From: CAZSLO01 sp964608025
GTDB lineage: Bacteria > Chloroflexota > Dehalococcoidia > Lucifugimonadales > CAJWER01
DNA length: 64,000 bases
Direction of reading: 5' to 3'
Assembly: GCA_964608025.1 (NCBI GenBank)
Contig: CAZSLO010000014.1
Coordinates: 73,503 to 137,502, forward strand
The notes under the pieces are model-generated. The model was not told the origin of the DNA and made no database searches. It saw nothing but the letters and a program-made list of their open reading frames with translations. Both the position numbers and the translations under genes were made by a program. Shown here piece after piece: positions 9,459 to 18,504 of the stretch; positions within the stretch are counted from its first letter, which is position 1; each line of letters starts with the position of its first letter.

Positions 9459-10415
9459 ATGCTGAAAACAGTATTCATAGGTGCTGGAAGAAGAGCTCAG
9501 TCAGCCCATTATCCCACCGTCAGCCGAATCGAGAATTCCAAGATATCAGCGGTATCTGAACTTAACGAATCACGAATGGGCGAAGTGGTAGACAAATACA
9601 ACATACCTGAAACATTTGGAGACTACCATGAGATGGTCGAATCGGTCGATCCTGATATCGTATATGTGATTATGGGCCAAGAATATATGACCCAGATCGC
9701 GATCGATTGTATGAACGCAGGCAAGCACATTTTCATCGAAAAACCGGCCGGGGGTAATCCTGCAGAATCTCGTCAACTTCTTCAGGCAGCAGAATCCAAT
9801 AACGTCATTTGCGCAGTGGGTTACCAGCGCCGATTCGCCGCTGTTACCAAGGAAACAATGCGGCTTCTAAAGGAAAAAGGCGGTCCCACACTGGTGGTAG
9901 GCGAATTCCACAAAGATCTTCTCGGCACTCCGAAGCCCCCCCGAACCACAATGTGGGATGACATCTGCCACGTGGTCGACTTAATACGTTTTGTGGCCGG
10001 AAGCGAAGTTATTGATACAAAGGCATTCCAAGATACGAATGGCTCAGATTGGCCAAATGACTACACTGCTCTTATGCGTTTTAAAAACGGAACCAATGGT
10101 GTATTACTTGCCAATCGTTCATCAGGAGGGCGCACACTTAGAGCTGAAGCCCATGGCATAGGAATTGGGTGCTACATACAAATACCTAATCAAATAGAGA
10201 TTCTGGAAAGCGCCAAGGAAGCCAGGACAGTCCACGGATCCAATTTATTCGAGGATGCGATTGAAGATACCCATGCATATGATGGAACCCTTGAGATGCA
10301 CAAACATGTCACCGAATCAATCATCAATGGCCAAACTCCAATTAACGATATTAGAGACGTGATCCACACTTCGGAATTAGTGGCGCTATTGGAAGGCAAT
10401 AGCGCCGGCGAATAA
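9459..10415 (+). CDS. Gfo/Idh/MocA family oxidoreductase
   Basis: This 318-residue NAD(P)-dependent dehydrogenase has the N-terminal Rossmann segment LKTVFIGAGRRAQSAHYPT and the motif IFIEKPAGGNPAES with the conserved Lys. ICHVVDLIRFVAGSE follows in the C-terminal domain. AGAGG lies a few bases before the ATG at 9459. An NHL-propeller gene starts 27 bases after the stop, so the two are probably co-transcribed. Its divergent neighbour is another member of the same family, but the N-terminal sequences differ clearly, so this is not a recent duplication. The substrate, probably a sugar or a sugar acid, is not determined. Confidence 0.87.
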   Translation: MLKTVFIGAGRRAQSAHYPTVSRIENSKISAVSELNESRMGEVVDKYNIPETFGDYHEMVESVDPDIVYVIMGQEYMTQIAIDCMNAGKHIFIEKPAGGNPAESRQLLQAAESNNVICAVGYQRRFAAVTKETMRLLKEKGGPTLVVGEFHKDLLGTPKPPRTTMWDDICHVVDLIRFVAGSEVIDTKAFQDTNGSDWPNDYTALMRFKNGTNGVLLANRSSGGRTLRAEAHGIGIGCYIQIPNQIEILESAKEARTVHGSNLFEDAIEDTHAYDGTLEMHKHVTESIINGQTPINDIRDVIHTSELVALLEGNSAGE

Positions 10416-10442
10416 TTCGGCATGCAACAGAGGAGTAAAACC

Positions 10443-11396
10443 ATGCAGCTTGGGAAAAGCAACCGCCACTACGACTGGATCGATGGGTGGTCAAAAAGTC
10501 CCGATTCAGAGAGCGCTCGCACAGGCTGGGCCCACCACGATATCGTGGTAAGCGAGAACGGTGACGTTATCGCGTTTCACCAGGCAGACCCAATAGTACT
10601 CATCTTTAACTCTGAGGGAAATCACAAAGCGTCTTGGGACGCTCCGGTATCCAACGCACATGGAATGTCGATAGTGAAAGAGAACGATGAGGAATTTTTA
10701 TGGCTCGCGGACAATACTACAGGTAAGGTTGTTAAAACTACACTTGATGGCCAAACCGTGAGCAAACTTCAACCTCCAGATCTGGGGGTTTACCACAACA
10801 ATAAATATGCACCAACAGACGTAACCGTTAATGAGGAATCCAATGGTGGGAACGGGGATATATGGGTAACTGACGGGTACGGTCAAAATTATATTCATCG
10901 GTATGATAAATATGGAATCCATATAGGGAGCATTAACGGCGAAGAAGGGGATGCAGGCCCATTCACTTGTCCACATGGCATATGGATAGACACCCGAAAG
11001 GACGTCGGTGAACTATATGTAGCAGACCGAAGTAATGCGCGTGTACAAGTCTATGACCTAAATGGAAACTTCAATCGTGCCTTCGGAACCGGGCCAGGTG
11101 CAAATTGGCTGCACTCCCCAAGCGGCTTTGCCACTCACGGTGAATTGATGATGGTAGCTGAATTGCGTGGGTCTCGTATCACCGTGCTAGACAAGAACGA
11201 TGAATTATTAGGTTATCTTGGGGAAAACCCAGGCGCTTTCACTATGCTTGATGACTGGCCAAACGTCACATCAGAAGATGTCCAGTCAGGTCGGTTCAAT
11301 AGCCCACACGGTATTGCTACTGATAGTAGCGGTAATATATACGTGGCCGAATGGATGATAGGTGGGCGAATCACGAAATTGGAGATTTCAAACTAG
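10443..11396 (+). CDS. NHL-repeat beta-propeller protein
   Basis: This protein of about 317 residues is built of NHL-type repeats. Blades include PHGIWIDTRKDVGELYVADR followed by NARVQVYDLNGNF, and SPHGIATDSSGNIYVAEW near the C-terminus. It probably forms a six-bladed propeller. Some relatives are peptidyl-hydroxyglycine lyase-like enzymes and others only bind ligands, so no reaction is assigned. There is no signal peptide or membrane segment, which suggests a cytoplasmic location. The ATG at 10443 is chosen because AGGAG (10431-10435) lies seven bases before it. An ATG at 10422 has no such site. It follows the Gfo/Idh/MocA gene and may act in the same pathway. Confidence 0.8.
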   Translation: MQLGKSNRHYDWIDGWSKSPDSESARTGWAHHDIVVSENGDVIAFHQADPIVLIFNSEGNHKASWDAPVSNAHGMSIVKENDEEFLWLADNTTGKVVKTTLDGQTVSKLQPPDLGVYHNNKYAPTDVTVNEESNGGNGDIWVTDGYGQNYIHRYDKYGIHIGSINGEEGDAGPFTCPHGIWIDTRKDVGELYVADRSNARVQVYDLNGNFNRAFGTGPGANWLHSPSGFATHGELMMVAELRGSRITVLDKNDELLGYLGENPGAFTMLDDWPNVTSEDVQSGRFNSPHGIATDSSGNIYVAEWMIGGRITKLEISN

Positions 11397-11476
11397 TACA
11401 TTCCCTTTACTAGGTATGAATCCCCGTAATCCCTAGGGAATGTATTCCCAATTTAAGGTGAAAGCACAAGCTTTTT

Positions 11477-12241
11477 CTACCCAGAATACTTTTGGATCAG
11501 ATCGTCGCTCATAATGCTGGGACACCAGTATCGTTCTATATACTTGATTACAAGATCCGTGCCACGATCATGACTAACATTAGGCACCATTTCTGGATTG
11601 TACATTGAATCTGTTAAATCCCTTACAAGAACGCAATTTATCCCCCAACCTATCATTTTCTTGATACCAAAAGTCCGGTTCAAGACACACATGTTGAGGT
11701 GAACTCCAGCCACAATGAGATTATTTATGCCACTATGGATCATAAAACTGTAAATTTCTTCCCCATCATCTGAAATCACGTCACTGTCACCAATATCTAT
11801 AGCCTCGTGTTGACGAGTCCATACTGAACGAGGCACACTCTCCTCTGAATCACATCCTCCATCGGAATCATCGATGGGTAGCGGTGTAGGAGCAGATATT
11901 TCAATGGGTTCTGGAGGAATAACCTTTGTAATTTCTACCATCCGAATCCGTTGGTGTGCAGACCCATAAAAATCCATAGTTCCAGATGGGCTATGTATAA
12001 TCTGGACGCCATTCTCCCGTGCAACTCTAACAACCTCATTGGTCCGTTCGGCAATGTCAGCAGAACGTTTGGCAGCAGCACTGCACCAGTGTTTGTCCCA
12101 AAGATCACACAACAACATCGCTGTATTAGATATCGGTATGGCTTTTTGGATGATTACTTGGTCCCAGCTACTTTCTCGGGTGACAAACTGGGATCTCAAA
12201 TTCAACAGGAGATGATTAGTATATTCATCATCCTTGCTCAT
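11477..12241 (-). CDS. Isochorismatase-like cysteine hydrolase
   Basis: The 254-residue protein has the fold signature MLLCDLWDKHWC, with probable catalytic Asp46. It also has IVAGVHLNMCVLNR with Cys185 as the nucleophile, followed by VLVRDLTDSMY. The lysine of the usual Asp-Lys-Cys triad is not obvious in the WTRQHEAIDIGDSD stretch. Family members hydrolyse amides, ureido groups or vinyl ethers. It is the last gene of a leftward operon after the HIT and ThuA genes, with the start 15 bases past the ThuA stop. A 16-bp tandem duplication created this junction and supplies the GGAG Shine-Dalgarno in front of the ATG. Confidence 0.85.
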   Translation of the reverse strand: MSKDDEYTNHLLLNLRSQFVTRESSWDQVIIQKAIPISNTAMLLCDLWDKHWCSAAAKRSADIAERTNEVVRVARENGVQIIHSPSGTMDFYGSAHQRIRMVEITKVIPPEPIEISAPTPLPIDDSDGGCDSEESVPRSVWTRQHEAIDIGDSDVISDDGEEIYSFMIHSGINNLIVAGVHLNMCVLNRTFGIKKMIGWGINCVLVRDLTDSMYNPEMVPNVSHDRGTDLVIKYIERYWCPSIMSDDLIQKYSG

Positions 12242-12267
12242 TAAACTCCAAGCTCATTAAACTCCAA
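12236..12267. repeat. 16-bp tandem direct duplication at a gene junction
   Basis: The unit gctcattaaactccaa occurs twice head to tail, at 12236-12251 and 12252-12267, with no mismatch. Read on the minus strand, each copy holds GGAG, TAA and ATG. The upstream copy provides the ThuA stop overlapping an old ATG. The downstream copy provides the present isochorismatase start. The event looks like recent replication slippage. Confidence 0.9.
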
Positions 12268-12904
12268 CAACCCATAGCACTGCATTGGTCAAAAGCCTTA
12301 AAAAACGGTCGTTCCGGAAGTCATCTTGGTGGCCTAAAGAAGTGTAGAAAACACGTCCCCCTAGATTTGTCCGAGTCCATGCCACGGGCTCAGAAGCCTC
12401 ATCAGTTATGCCATTTAGCAATAGCGTAGTATCGTTTGCTATAGGCGTATTTCGATATAGGCTTCCCTTGGACTCTAGGTCTGTTATGCCTTTAAGTACA
12501 GGATGGCCATATGCTTCAGGCACAATCTGTACCCCGACTGTTGGACCTTCCCCATAATGATTTCCGTAGTTACCTCCGAGGACTTCATGGTCGAAATCAA
12601 GCCAGTTCTGAAAGGCGTGGCTTGCGGTTCGGACTCCAACAATCGGGCGACCCTGTTGACAGTATCGTTTAAATCGGTCCAATTCCAAACCTATGGTATT
12701 GATTCTCCTTGTAAACACCATCAGGACGTCCGTATCATCAATCAGTTCTAATGAGCGCTGGTCGTCCTCCGATTGAAAAGCAACAATGGTGCAATCTATT
12801 TCGTGAGTCCGCTCAATATGATTTTTGAAAATGGTTAGAGAATCATAGGAATCGTATTCAAAAGACCCCGAAAGCATACACAGTTTAATCCGATGTTCTT
12901 TCAA
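12257..12904 (-). CDS. ThuA-like domain protein
   Basis: This 215-residue protein matches the ThuA family, which has a class I glutamine amidotransferase-like fold named after trehalose utilisation. Visible hallmarks are DVLMVFTRRIN, the elbow-like GRPIVGVRTASHAFQNW, and the C-terminal WTRTNLGGRVFYTSLGHQDDF. The amidotransferase Cys is replaced, as is common in ThuA proteins, so no amidotransferase activity is expected. Its start overlaps the HIT gene stop by four bases (ATGA), showing translational coupling. Many ThuA genes accompany Gfo/Idh/MocA sugar dehydrogenases, and two of these lie 3 kb away. The actual role is unknown. Confidence 0.82.
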   Translation of the reverse strand: MKEHRIKLCMLSGSFEYDSYDSLTIFKNHIERTHEIDCTIVAFQSEDDQRSLELIDDTDVLMVFTRRINTIGLELDRFKRYCQQGRPIVGVRTASHAFQNWLDFDHEVLGGNYGNHYGEGPTVGVQIVPEAYGHPVLKGITDLESKGSLYRNTPIANDTTLLLNGITDEASEPVAWTRTNLGGRVFYTSLGHQDDFRNDRFLRLLTNAVLWVVGV

Positions 12905-13338
12905 CCTTGGAGATGCCCTTTGAGATGATCTTTAATAGCTAAAAGAGTGGCTTCCTCGGTCTCAGGTGTAGCAACATTCGGCGGGCCGGGCCATCCATCA
13001 TCAATCCACTTTATCCCAACAAACTCTCGTGGGCTTTCATACCTGGGTACAACATGTGAATGGTAATGCCTATCAGACATCATCAACAAAAGGTAATTGA
13101 TCTTGTCGAAGCCAAATGCACCAGAAAGCGTTTTTTCGAGCCGCTCTACAACAACAGGAAATTCAAGCAATTCGTCCCGGGTCAACTCTGAAGCACTAAT
13201 AAAATTACGGTTGGCTGCCAGAACAAGAGTGCCTAGAGTAACCTGGTTTTTCCTTATCAAAACTGTCCAATTATCAGTTTGAAATAAGGTCAGTCGGTCG
13301 GCTTTAAAGGTATTTGCAAAGGGCTCCCATAATTTCAT
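12901..13338 (-). CDS. HIT family protein (histidine-triad nucleotide-binding/hydrolase)
   Basis: The 145-residue protein contains the histidine triad RHYHSHVVPRY, with His91, His93 and His95. The middle His of a triad normally forms the nucleotidyl-enzyme intermediate. HIT enzymes cleave nucleotide phosphoramidates or dinucleoside polyphosphates in the cytoplasm. The length is normal for a single HIT domain. It is the first gene of the HIT-ThuA-isochorismatase operon and diverges from the DNA glycosylase gene, with about 80 bases between them for both promoters. The natural nucleotide substrate is unknown. Confidence 0.85.
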   Translation of the reverse strand: MKLWEPFANTFKADRLTLFQTDNWTVLIRKNQVTLGTLVLAANRNFISASELTRDELLEFPVVVERLEKTLSGAFGFDKINYLLLMMSDRHYHSHVVPRYESPREFVGIKWIDDGWPGPPNVATPETEEATLLAIKDHLKGHLQG

Positions 13339-13419
13339 CCTCGTACTCTAACACATATAACAAGCGCGTCATCAGGCAGGATCTCAAAAACGAGATTAGT
13401 ACCCGTTGGTTTGGGACAG

Positions 13420-14292
13420 ATGATTACGTATGATGTACTTGTAATGGATAAACTTCATAAAACCCTGGTACTTCCCTATCCGATATCGTTGAAAAGAACG
13501 GTCCATTCCCATGGTTGGGTTGATCTAAAACCGTGGGAATGGGACGAGGATCTTGGGATACTTGCAAGGCTAGATCGATTGAAATCAGGAATCCGTAGGA
13601 TTGAAATCAAGCAATCCCAGCTAAACTCCGTCGATATTGCATTGACTGGCGAGCAAGTCGACAAACTTGAGATGCACGAAGCGGTGCAAGTGGTGAGTCG
13701 ATGGATTTCTGCGGATTGGATTCCACTAGAAGCAATTGTAAAAGCCCGCCATATACAACCTTGGATAGCTATTTTCATAGAAGAAGGTGGTGGCCGATAC
13801 CTCCGGGGGAGTACGTTTTATGAGGATTTCATAAAGACGATTTGTACGATACAGATAGCTTGGTCTGGCAGTAAACGCATGGTAGCCGCACTGGTACACA
13901 GTATTGGGGAAGGGGTGTTCCCAACACCGATCGAAATAATCAAGGCGGGGGAAAAAGGACTGCGGGAGCGTGCGCGAATAGGATTTAGGGCAAAGGTGGC
14001 AGCGGAAGCAACCGAAGAGCTCTTAACTCAAGGCGTGATTGACATCTACGGCAACACGGTTAACAGGCACGTCCCCTATGTGGATCTACTGGCAATACGG
14101 GGGATCGGACCGTATTCAGCCGGACATATGTCCGTTTTACAACACGACTTCAGCCGAATACCAGTCGACTCAGAAGTGGAAAAATATTGTTACAAACGTT
14201 ATGGTATCGGCCCGGACGAGATAGACTCATTTTTTGAGTCCTGGGGCAAGTTCAAATTTCTAGGATATCGCATATCAAAGCGGATAGGTTAG
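13420..14292 (+). CDS. HhH-GPD DNA glycosylase, AlkA-like
   Basis: The protein of about 290 residues carries a helix-hairpin-helix, LLAIRGIGPYSAGHMSVL (about 222-239), followed after the expected gap by IPVDSEV with the catalytic Asp at about 250. That pair defines the HhH-GPD glycosylases. The Lys used by OGG1-type bifunctional enzymes, just before the GIG turn, is not present. A monofunctional AlkA-like enzyme that removes alkylated bases is therefore more likely. There is no Fe-S cluster Cys motif at the C-terminus. The start is uncertain: ATG at 13420 is chosen, and a TTG at 13411 is possible. No strong Shine-Dalgarno is seen. Confidence 0.82.
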   Translation: MITYDVLVMDKLHKTLVLPYPISLKRTVHSHGWVDLKPWEWDEDLGILARLDRLKSGIRRIEIKQSQLNSVDIALTGEQVDKLEMHEAVQVVSRWISADWIPLEAIVKARHIQPWIAIFIEEGGGRYLRGSTFYEDFIKTICTIQIAWSGSKRMVAALVHSIGEGVFPTPIEIIKAGEKGLRERARIGFRAKVAAEATEELLTQGVIDIYGNTVNRHVPYVDLLAIRGIGPYSAGHMSVLQHDFSRIPVDSEVEKYCYKRYGIGPDEIDSFFESWGKFKFLGYRISKRIG

Positions 14293-14340
14293 AGACTTTC
14301 TTGTGTGTAAACATACAATAGAAATCAGAGGTCAGATTAA

Positions 14341-15102
14341 ATGCAATTGAAGAATAGAGTTGCCCTGGTTACAGGAGGTGGGGGTGGATTCGGTCGTTCT
14401 ATTTCGCAGGCTTTCGCAGCTGAAGGTGCAAAAGTGGTAGTGACAGACGTACAAGATTCAGGGACCGAAGTCGCTGATTCAGTTAATGGCACATTTATAA
14501 AGGCGGATATCTCAACCATTGACGGAACAAGGGAATTAGGGAATCGTGTACTAGACGTTGCAGGGCAAGTTGACATCCTCGTGAACAACGCTGGCCTACA
14601 ACATCTCGATGCGGTAGAAGAATTTCCCGATGAAGAGTGGGCTAAATTGATCCAAGTGATGTTGATAGCACCATTTCAGCTAACCAAGGCTGTAGTACCT
14701 GGTATGAAAAAGCGTGGTTGGGGTCGTATCATCAACCTTTCTTCAATTCATGGCTTGGTAGCAAGCCCATTCAAATCTGCCTACATATCAGCCAAACATG
14801 GAATCGTTGGCATGACCAAAACAATTGCACTGGAAGTAGGGGAGTTCGGAATTACAGTCAATGCAATTTGTCCTGGATATTCGAACACACCATTGGTTCA
14901 ATCACAGATTGGATCCCAAGCTCGCACACGAGGCATTTCCAAGGAAGAAGTGGTTGAAAAAGTTATGCTTGAGCCGGCCGCAATTAAGCGTCTCATAGAT
15001 CCGGAAGAAATAGCTAATATGGCAGTGTTTCTTGCAACGGATCAAGCGAAATCGATTACAGGAGCTTCCATGGTAATCGACGCGGGATGGACAGCCCGGT
15101 AG
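14341..15102 (+). CDS. Short-chain dehydrogenase, probable D-3-hydroxybutyrate dehydrogenase
   Basis: This 253-residue SDR has the cofactor motif TGGGGGFG (about 11-18), NNAG near residue 82, a catalytic Ser in INLSSIHG and the YISAKHG Tyr/Lys pair. The segment HGLVASPFKSAYISAKHG and the end IDAGWTAR are close to what is known for 3-hydroxybutyrate dehydrogenases, which interconvert acetoacetate and D-3-hydroxybutyrate with NAD. AGAGG precedes the ATG at 14341. It follows the glycosylase gene by 48 bases. The subfamily call rests on these segments, and a related hydroxyacyl substrate is the alternative. Confidence 0.83.
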   Translation: MQLKNRVALVTGGGGGFGRSISQAFAAEGAKVVVTDVQDSGTEVADSVNGTFIKADISTIDGTRELGNRVLDVAGQVDILVNNAGLQHLDAVEEFPDEEWAKLIQVMLIAPFQLTKAVVPGMKKRGWGRIINLSSIHGLVASPFKSAYISAKHGIVGMTKTIALEVGEFGITVNAICPGYSNTPLVQSQIGSQARTRGISKEEVVEKVMLEPAAIKRLIDPEEIANMAVFLATDQAKSITGASMVIDAGWTAR

Positions 15103-15273
15103 TTCGGATACCATTTAGGAACCGCTACCATACTAAGTATTATTCACCAAAAGAGCGTCTGGATTAAAATTAACACCGCACCGTTCTGAAAAGATTTGAT
15201 CTCTGGCCCTCAGAAAAGATGAAATCTGCATTGCCTATTTATAAATCAAGACGCTTTTAAATCTGTCTCACTC

Positions 15274-18200
15274 CTAGGATTTTATTACCGGCAATTCCGA
15301 TATATTATCTAGGTATTCCTTAAGATCAGTTTCTATTATTTTCTGAAGACGACCTAACACTATTTGTATCCGGGAACATAGATCCTCAAAAAGATCATAA
15401 TCTTGCACCGTGGGTGGATGATCGCCAGAAGCAACAACAACAGTTAACTCGGCGATTTTTTCAACCAGCTTCGCCGGATAAGCTATCCCATCCATCCTTC
15501 CATCGACCCTAACTTGAACAATATCTTCTTCAATGGCAGTAAGTTTTGTTATCAAATCATCCGATAACCTTGACACACTATTTAGATTACTTGCCAACAA
15601 AGCGCGATTATTACACTGCTCAACCTGATCCCTGATATCACGAACCTGATGAACCGCAGAACTAAGGCCAGTCCGTTCATTCCTAAGCCGAATCAGGAGA
15701 TCACGCTGTTCCACAAGATCATCAATCGAGGCACTACTATTCGGGTCTTGGAACAGTTCAAATGTCTCTAAATGTTCCGTTTCATCTACGGTTAATCTCA
15801 CCTTGTAGATTCCGGGGGTTGCTATCGGACCTGATAAAGCTTTGTCGGCAGCTCCTGCACCGGGAACATCAATAGCCCCTGCATGTCTTAAATCCCATTC
15901 AAAGATGTTTATCCCTGTGTTGGTCGATAACATCGGTTCAAGTGGTGCCCCCGTAGTAGGATCGGAGGGAGCTTTGGAAGAAAAGCGCCTAAGAACTGAA
16001 TCTTCTGAGTCCAGCAATTCAAGAATAACTTCGCTATCGAATTTTTCTGGCAACAAATAACGTATAACAACACCATCCGGAGGGTTGGTACCAGCATTAA
16101 GAAATCGCTGTTTTGGAGAACCATTAAAAGCATTTTCTGCAATATATGTCGCCTGGGTAGCAGCCCCAAAACCGTAGTTCTTGCCTGGTAGAGTGAGTAC
16201 CAGGCCCGTGACTGGAGGTATCCGAAACGCGTCTGCTGGTTTATATAGATGTATATCTCCTGTAGTTTTAATAGACTGTCGCAGGTAAGCCAAATCATCA
16301 AGAACCCAGAATGAACGTCCATGCGTCGCTGCGACAATCTCGTTATGCTTTACCCCAATGTCGTGTACAGGTACCACCGGCAAGTTAATTTGGAGACTCT
16401 GCCAAGTCTCTCCATCATCAAACGAAAAATACACACCAGTCTCTGTACCCACATACAGTAACCCGCTAGAAACTAGATCTTCTCTTATGACCCGTGTGAA
16501 ATCCTCGGGCCTTATACCGTTCGTAATACTGGTCCAAGATTTTCCGAAATCATTGGTTTTATAGAGAAAAGGTGAGTTATCGTCAAGCTTGTACCTAGTA
16601 GCAGCCATGTATGCGGTGGCCGGATCATGATGCGATGGTTCTATGGTGCTAATCGTGGTCCATTCTGGCAAGTCCACCGGTGTCACGTTGACCCAAGTCT
16701 CGGCTCCATTGACCGAGACATGAACTAAACCATCGTCCGACCCTGCCCAGAAAATACCTGGATCAATTGGAGACTCGGCGAAAGAAAATATCGTACCGTA
16801 ATGCTCTGGACCCGTGTGATCGCCAGTGATTGGGCCACCCGGCATATCCATTTTGGTGATATCTTGACGGGTTAGATCTGGACTAATCTCAGTCCAACTT
16901 GAGCCCTCGTTTTCAGACTTAAGAACCACATTAGCCGCAACATACAATAGGCTGGGATCATGGCAAGACGAAACGATGGGGAAAGTCCACTGAAATCGGT
17001 ACTTATGATCTTTTACTCCAGTCCCCCAATTGAACTCTGGCCACGGTGAAATAACACGAACCTGATCTTCACCCAGATCATACCTCAGCAGGTAATCTCC
17101 GCCATGTGGAGGCTTACCTGAATATACGATATTTGGGTTCCCATTCTTGACAGCAATATGGCCAGATTCCGAATTACCAACCCTTTGGCATTCCTCCCAC
17201 TGAATTGCGCCTTTTATTGAACGGTTTGGAACGCTGATAGCGCTATTATCTTGCTGTGTTGCGTAAGCACGGAATGGGAACTGGTCATCTACAGCAACAT
17301 GGTAAAACTGGGCGGTAGGCTGATTATATACAGACGACCAAGATTCTCCTCCATTGAAAGAGACACATGCCCCGCCATCATTACCCTCGATCATGCGATA
17401 GGGATTATACGGATCAATCCAAAGATCGTGATTATCGGTATGTGGCGTATTCATTTGGATGAAATTTAACCCACCATCAGTCGACTTCCACGCCTTCAGG
17501 TTAAGTACCCAGACAATGTTTTCATCACTTGGGTGTGCGACTACATGGCTGTAGTACCAGGGCCGTTGCCTAAGGTTCGCATCGTTACTCAATAGCTTCC
17601 ATGAATCGCCTCCATCATCAGAACGAAATAGTCCACTATTACTAGACTCTACGATAGCCCAAACTCGACCAGATTTCGCTGGGGACACAGCCACACCCAT
17701 GCGACCCTTTAGTCCATCAGGTAAGCCTGGCCTATCGGAAATATCCGTCCAGTGATCTCCCCCGTCAGTCGATCTGAATATGCCACTATCAAGCCCACCG
17801 CTGCTAAAATCCCAAGGCTGCCGCAATGTTTCCCAAATTGTGGCGTACAAAATACGAGGATTATTAGGATCCATAGATAGATCCGCTGCTCCCGCTTTGT
17901 CACTCTTATACAAAACTCGGTCCCATGTTTGACCACCATTTAGAGTACGGAAAATACCACGTTCTTCGTTGGGTCCAAACGCATGGCCAAGTCCAGCGAC
18001 ATATGCTATATCAGGGTTCGTAGGATGTACCCGTATCCGTGAAATATGGCGTGTATCGGTGAGCCCAATGTTACGCCAGGTTCTTCCACCATCAGTCGAA
18101 CGATACACCCCGTCTCCATGAGATACATTACCCCTGATACATGCCTCACCCGTGCCAACATATAGCACATTTGGATCAGATTCAGAGACGGCTATTGCAC

Positions 18201-18399
18201 CAACCGACGCAGTAGTAAAATAACCATCTGAAATATTGTCCCAATATAAGCCCCTATCCTCTGTCTTCCAAACTCCGCCGGCACATGCACCAAAGTAGAA
18301 AACCTCTTGATCGGTTGGGTGGCCCGCGACTGCTACTACTCGGCCGCCCCTGAAAGGTCCTATAGATCTCCAGTGCAGTGTATTGAGGTTTTCAGACAT
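15274..18399 (-). CDS. Large BNR/sialidase-like beta-propeller protein (copy 1)
   Basis: The 1041-residue protein is filled with Asp-box repeats of the form S-x-D-x-G-x-x-W, for example STDGGRTW, STDGGDHW, SDDGGDSW and SFDDGETW. These build two consecutive propellers over roughly residues 1-700. A beta domain follows, then a helical, partly coiled-coil C-terminus (about 880-1030). Such proteins are often called glycosyl hydrolases or VPS10-like, but no sialidase Arg triad can be assigned, so activity is unknown. Unlike many relatives, it shows no signal peptide and begins directly with HWRSIGPFRGGRVVAVAG. A GGAG site lies before the ATG. It is closely related to the 1044-residue protein at 45333-48467. 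Confidence 0.85.
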   Translation of the reverse strand: MSENLNTLHWRSIGPFRGGRVVAVAGHPTDQEVFYFGACAGGVWKTEDRGLYWDNISDGYFTTASVGAIAVSESDPNVLYVGTGEACIRGNVSHGDGVYRSTDGGRTWRNIGLTDTRHISRIRVHPTNPDIAYVAGLGHAFGPNEERGIFRTLNGGQTWDRVLYKSDKAGAADLSMDPNNPRILYATIWETLRQPWDFSSGGLDSGIFRSTDGGDHWTDISDRPGLPDGLKGRMGVAVSPAKSGRVWAIVESSNSGLFRSDDGGDSWKLLSNDANLRQRPWYYSHVVAHPSDENIVWVLNLKAWKSTDGGLNFIQMNTPHTDNHDLWIDPYNPYRMIEGNDGGACVSFNGGESWSSVYNQPTAQFYHVAVDDQFPFRAYATQQDNSAISVPNRSIKGAIQWEECQRVGNSESGHIAVKNGNPNIVYSGKPPHGGDYLLRYDLGEDQVRVISPWPEFNWGTGVKDHKYRFQWTFPIVSSCHDPSLLYVAANVVLKSENEGSSWTEISPDLTRQDITKMDMPGGPITGDHTGPEHYGTIFSFAESPIDPGIFWAGSDDGLVHVSVNGAETWVNVTPVDLPEWTTISTIEPSHHDPATAYMAATRYKLDDNSPFLYKTNDFGKSWTSITNGIRPEDFTRVIREDLVSSGLLYVGTETGVYFSFDDGETWQSLQINLPVVPVHDIGVKHNEIVAATHGRSFWVLDDLAYLRQSIKTTGDIHLYKPADAFRIPPVTGLVLTLPGKNYGFGAATQATYIAENAFNGSPKQRFLNAGTNPPDGVVIRYLLPEKFDSEVILELLDSEDSVLRRFSSKAPSDPTTGAPLEPMLSTNTGINIFEWDLRHAGAIDVPGAGAADKALSGPIATPGIYKVRLTVDETEHLETFELFQDPNSSASIDDLVEQRDLLIRLRNERTGLSSAVHQVRDIRDQVEQCNNRALLASNLNSVSRLSDDLITKLTAIEEDIVQVRVDGRMDGIAYPAKLVEKIAELTVVVASGDHPPTVQDYDLFEDLCSRIQIVLGRLQKIIETDLKEYLDNISELPVIKS

Positions 18400-18504
18400 A
18401 CATTAACTCCTATCAAATTTCATAAAAACAATAACTATTCGTATAGCCGTTGATTCATGATCCATGTTGTGTGTTGCAGATTTCACACAAACAACAACAA
18501 GAAA

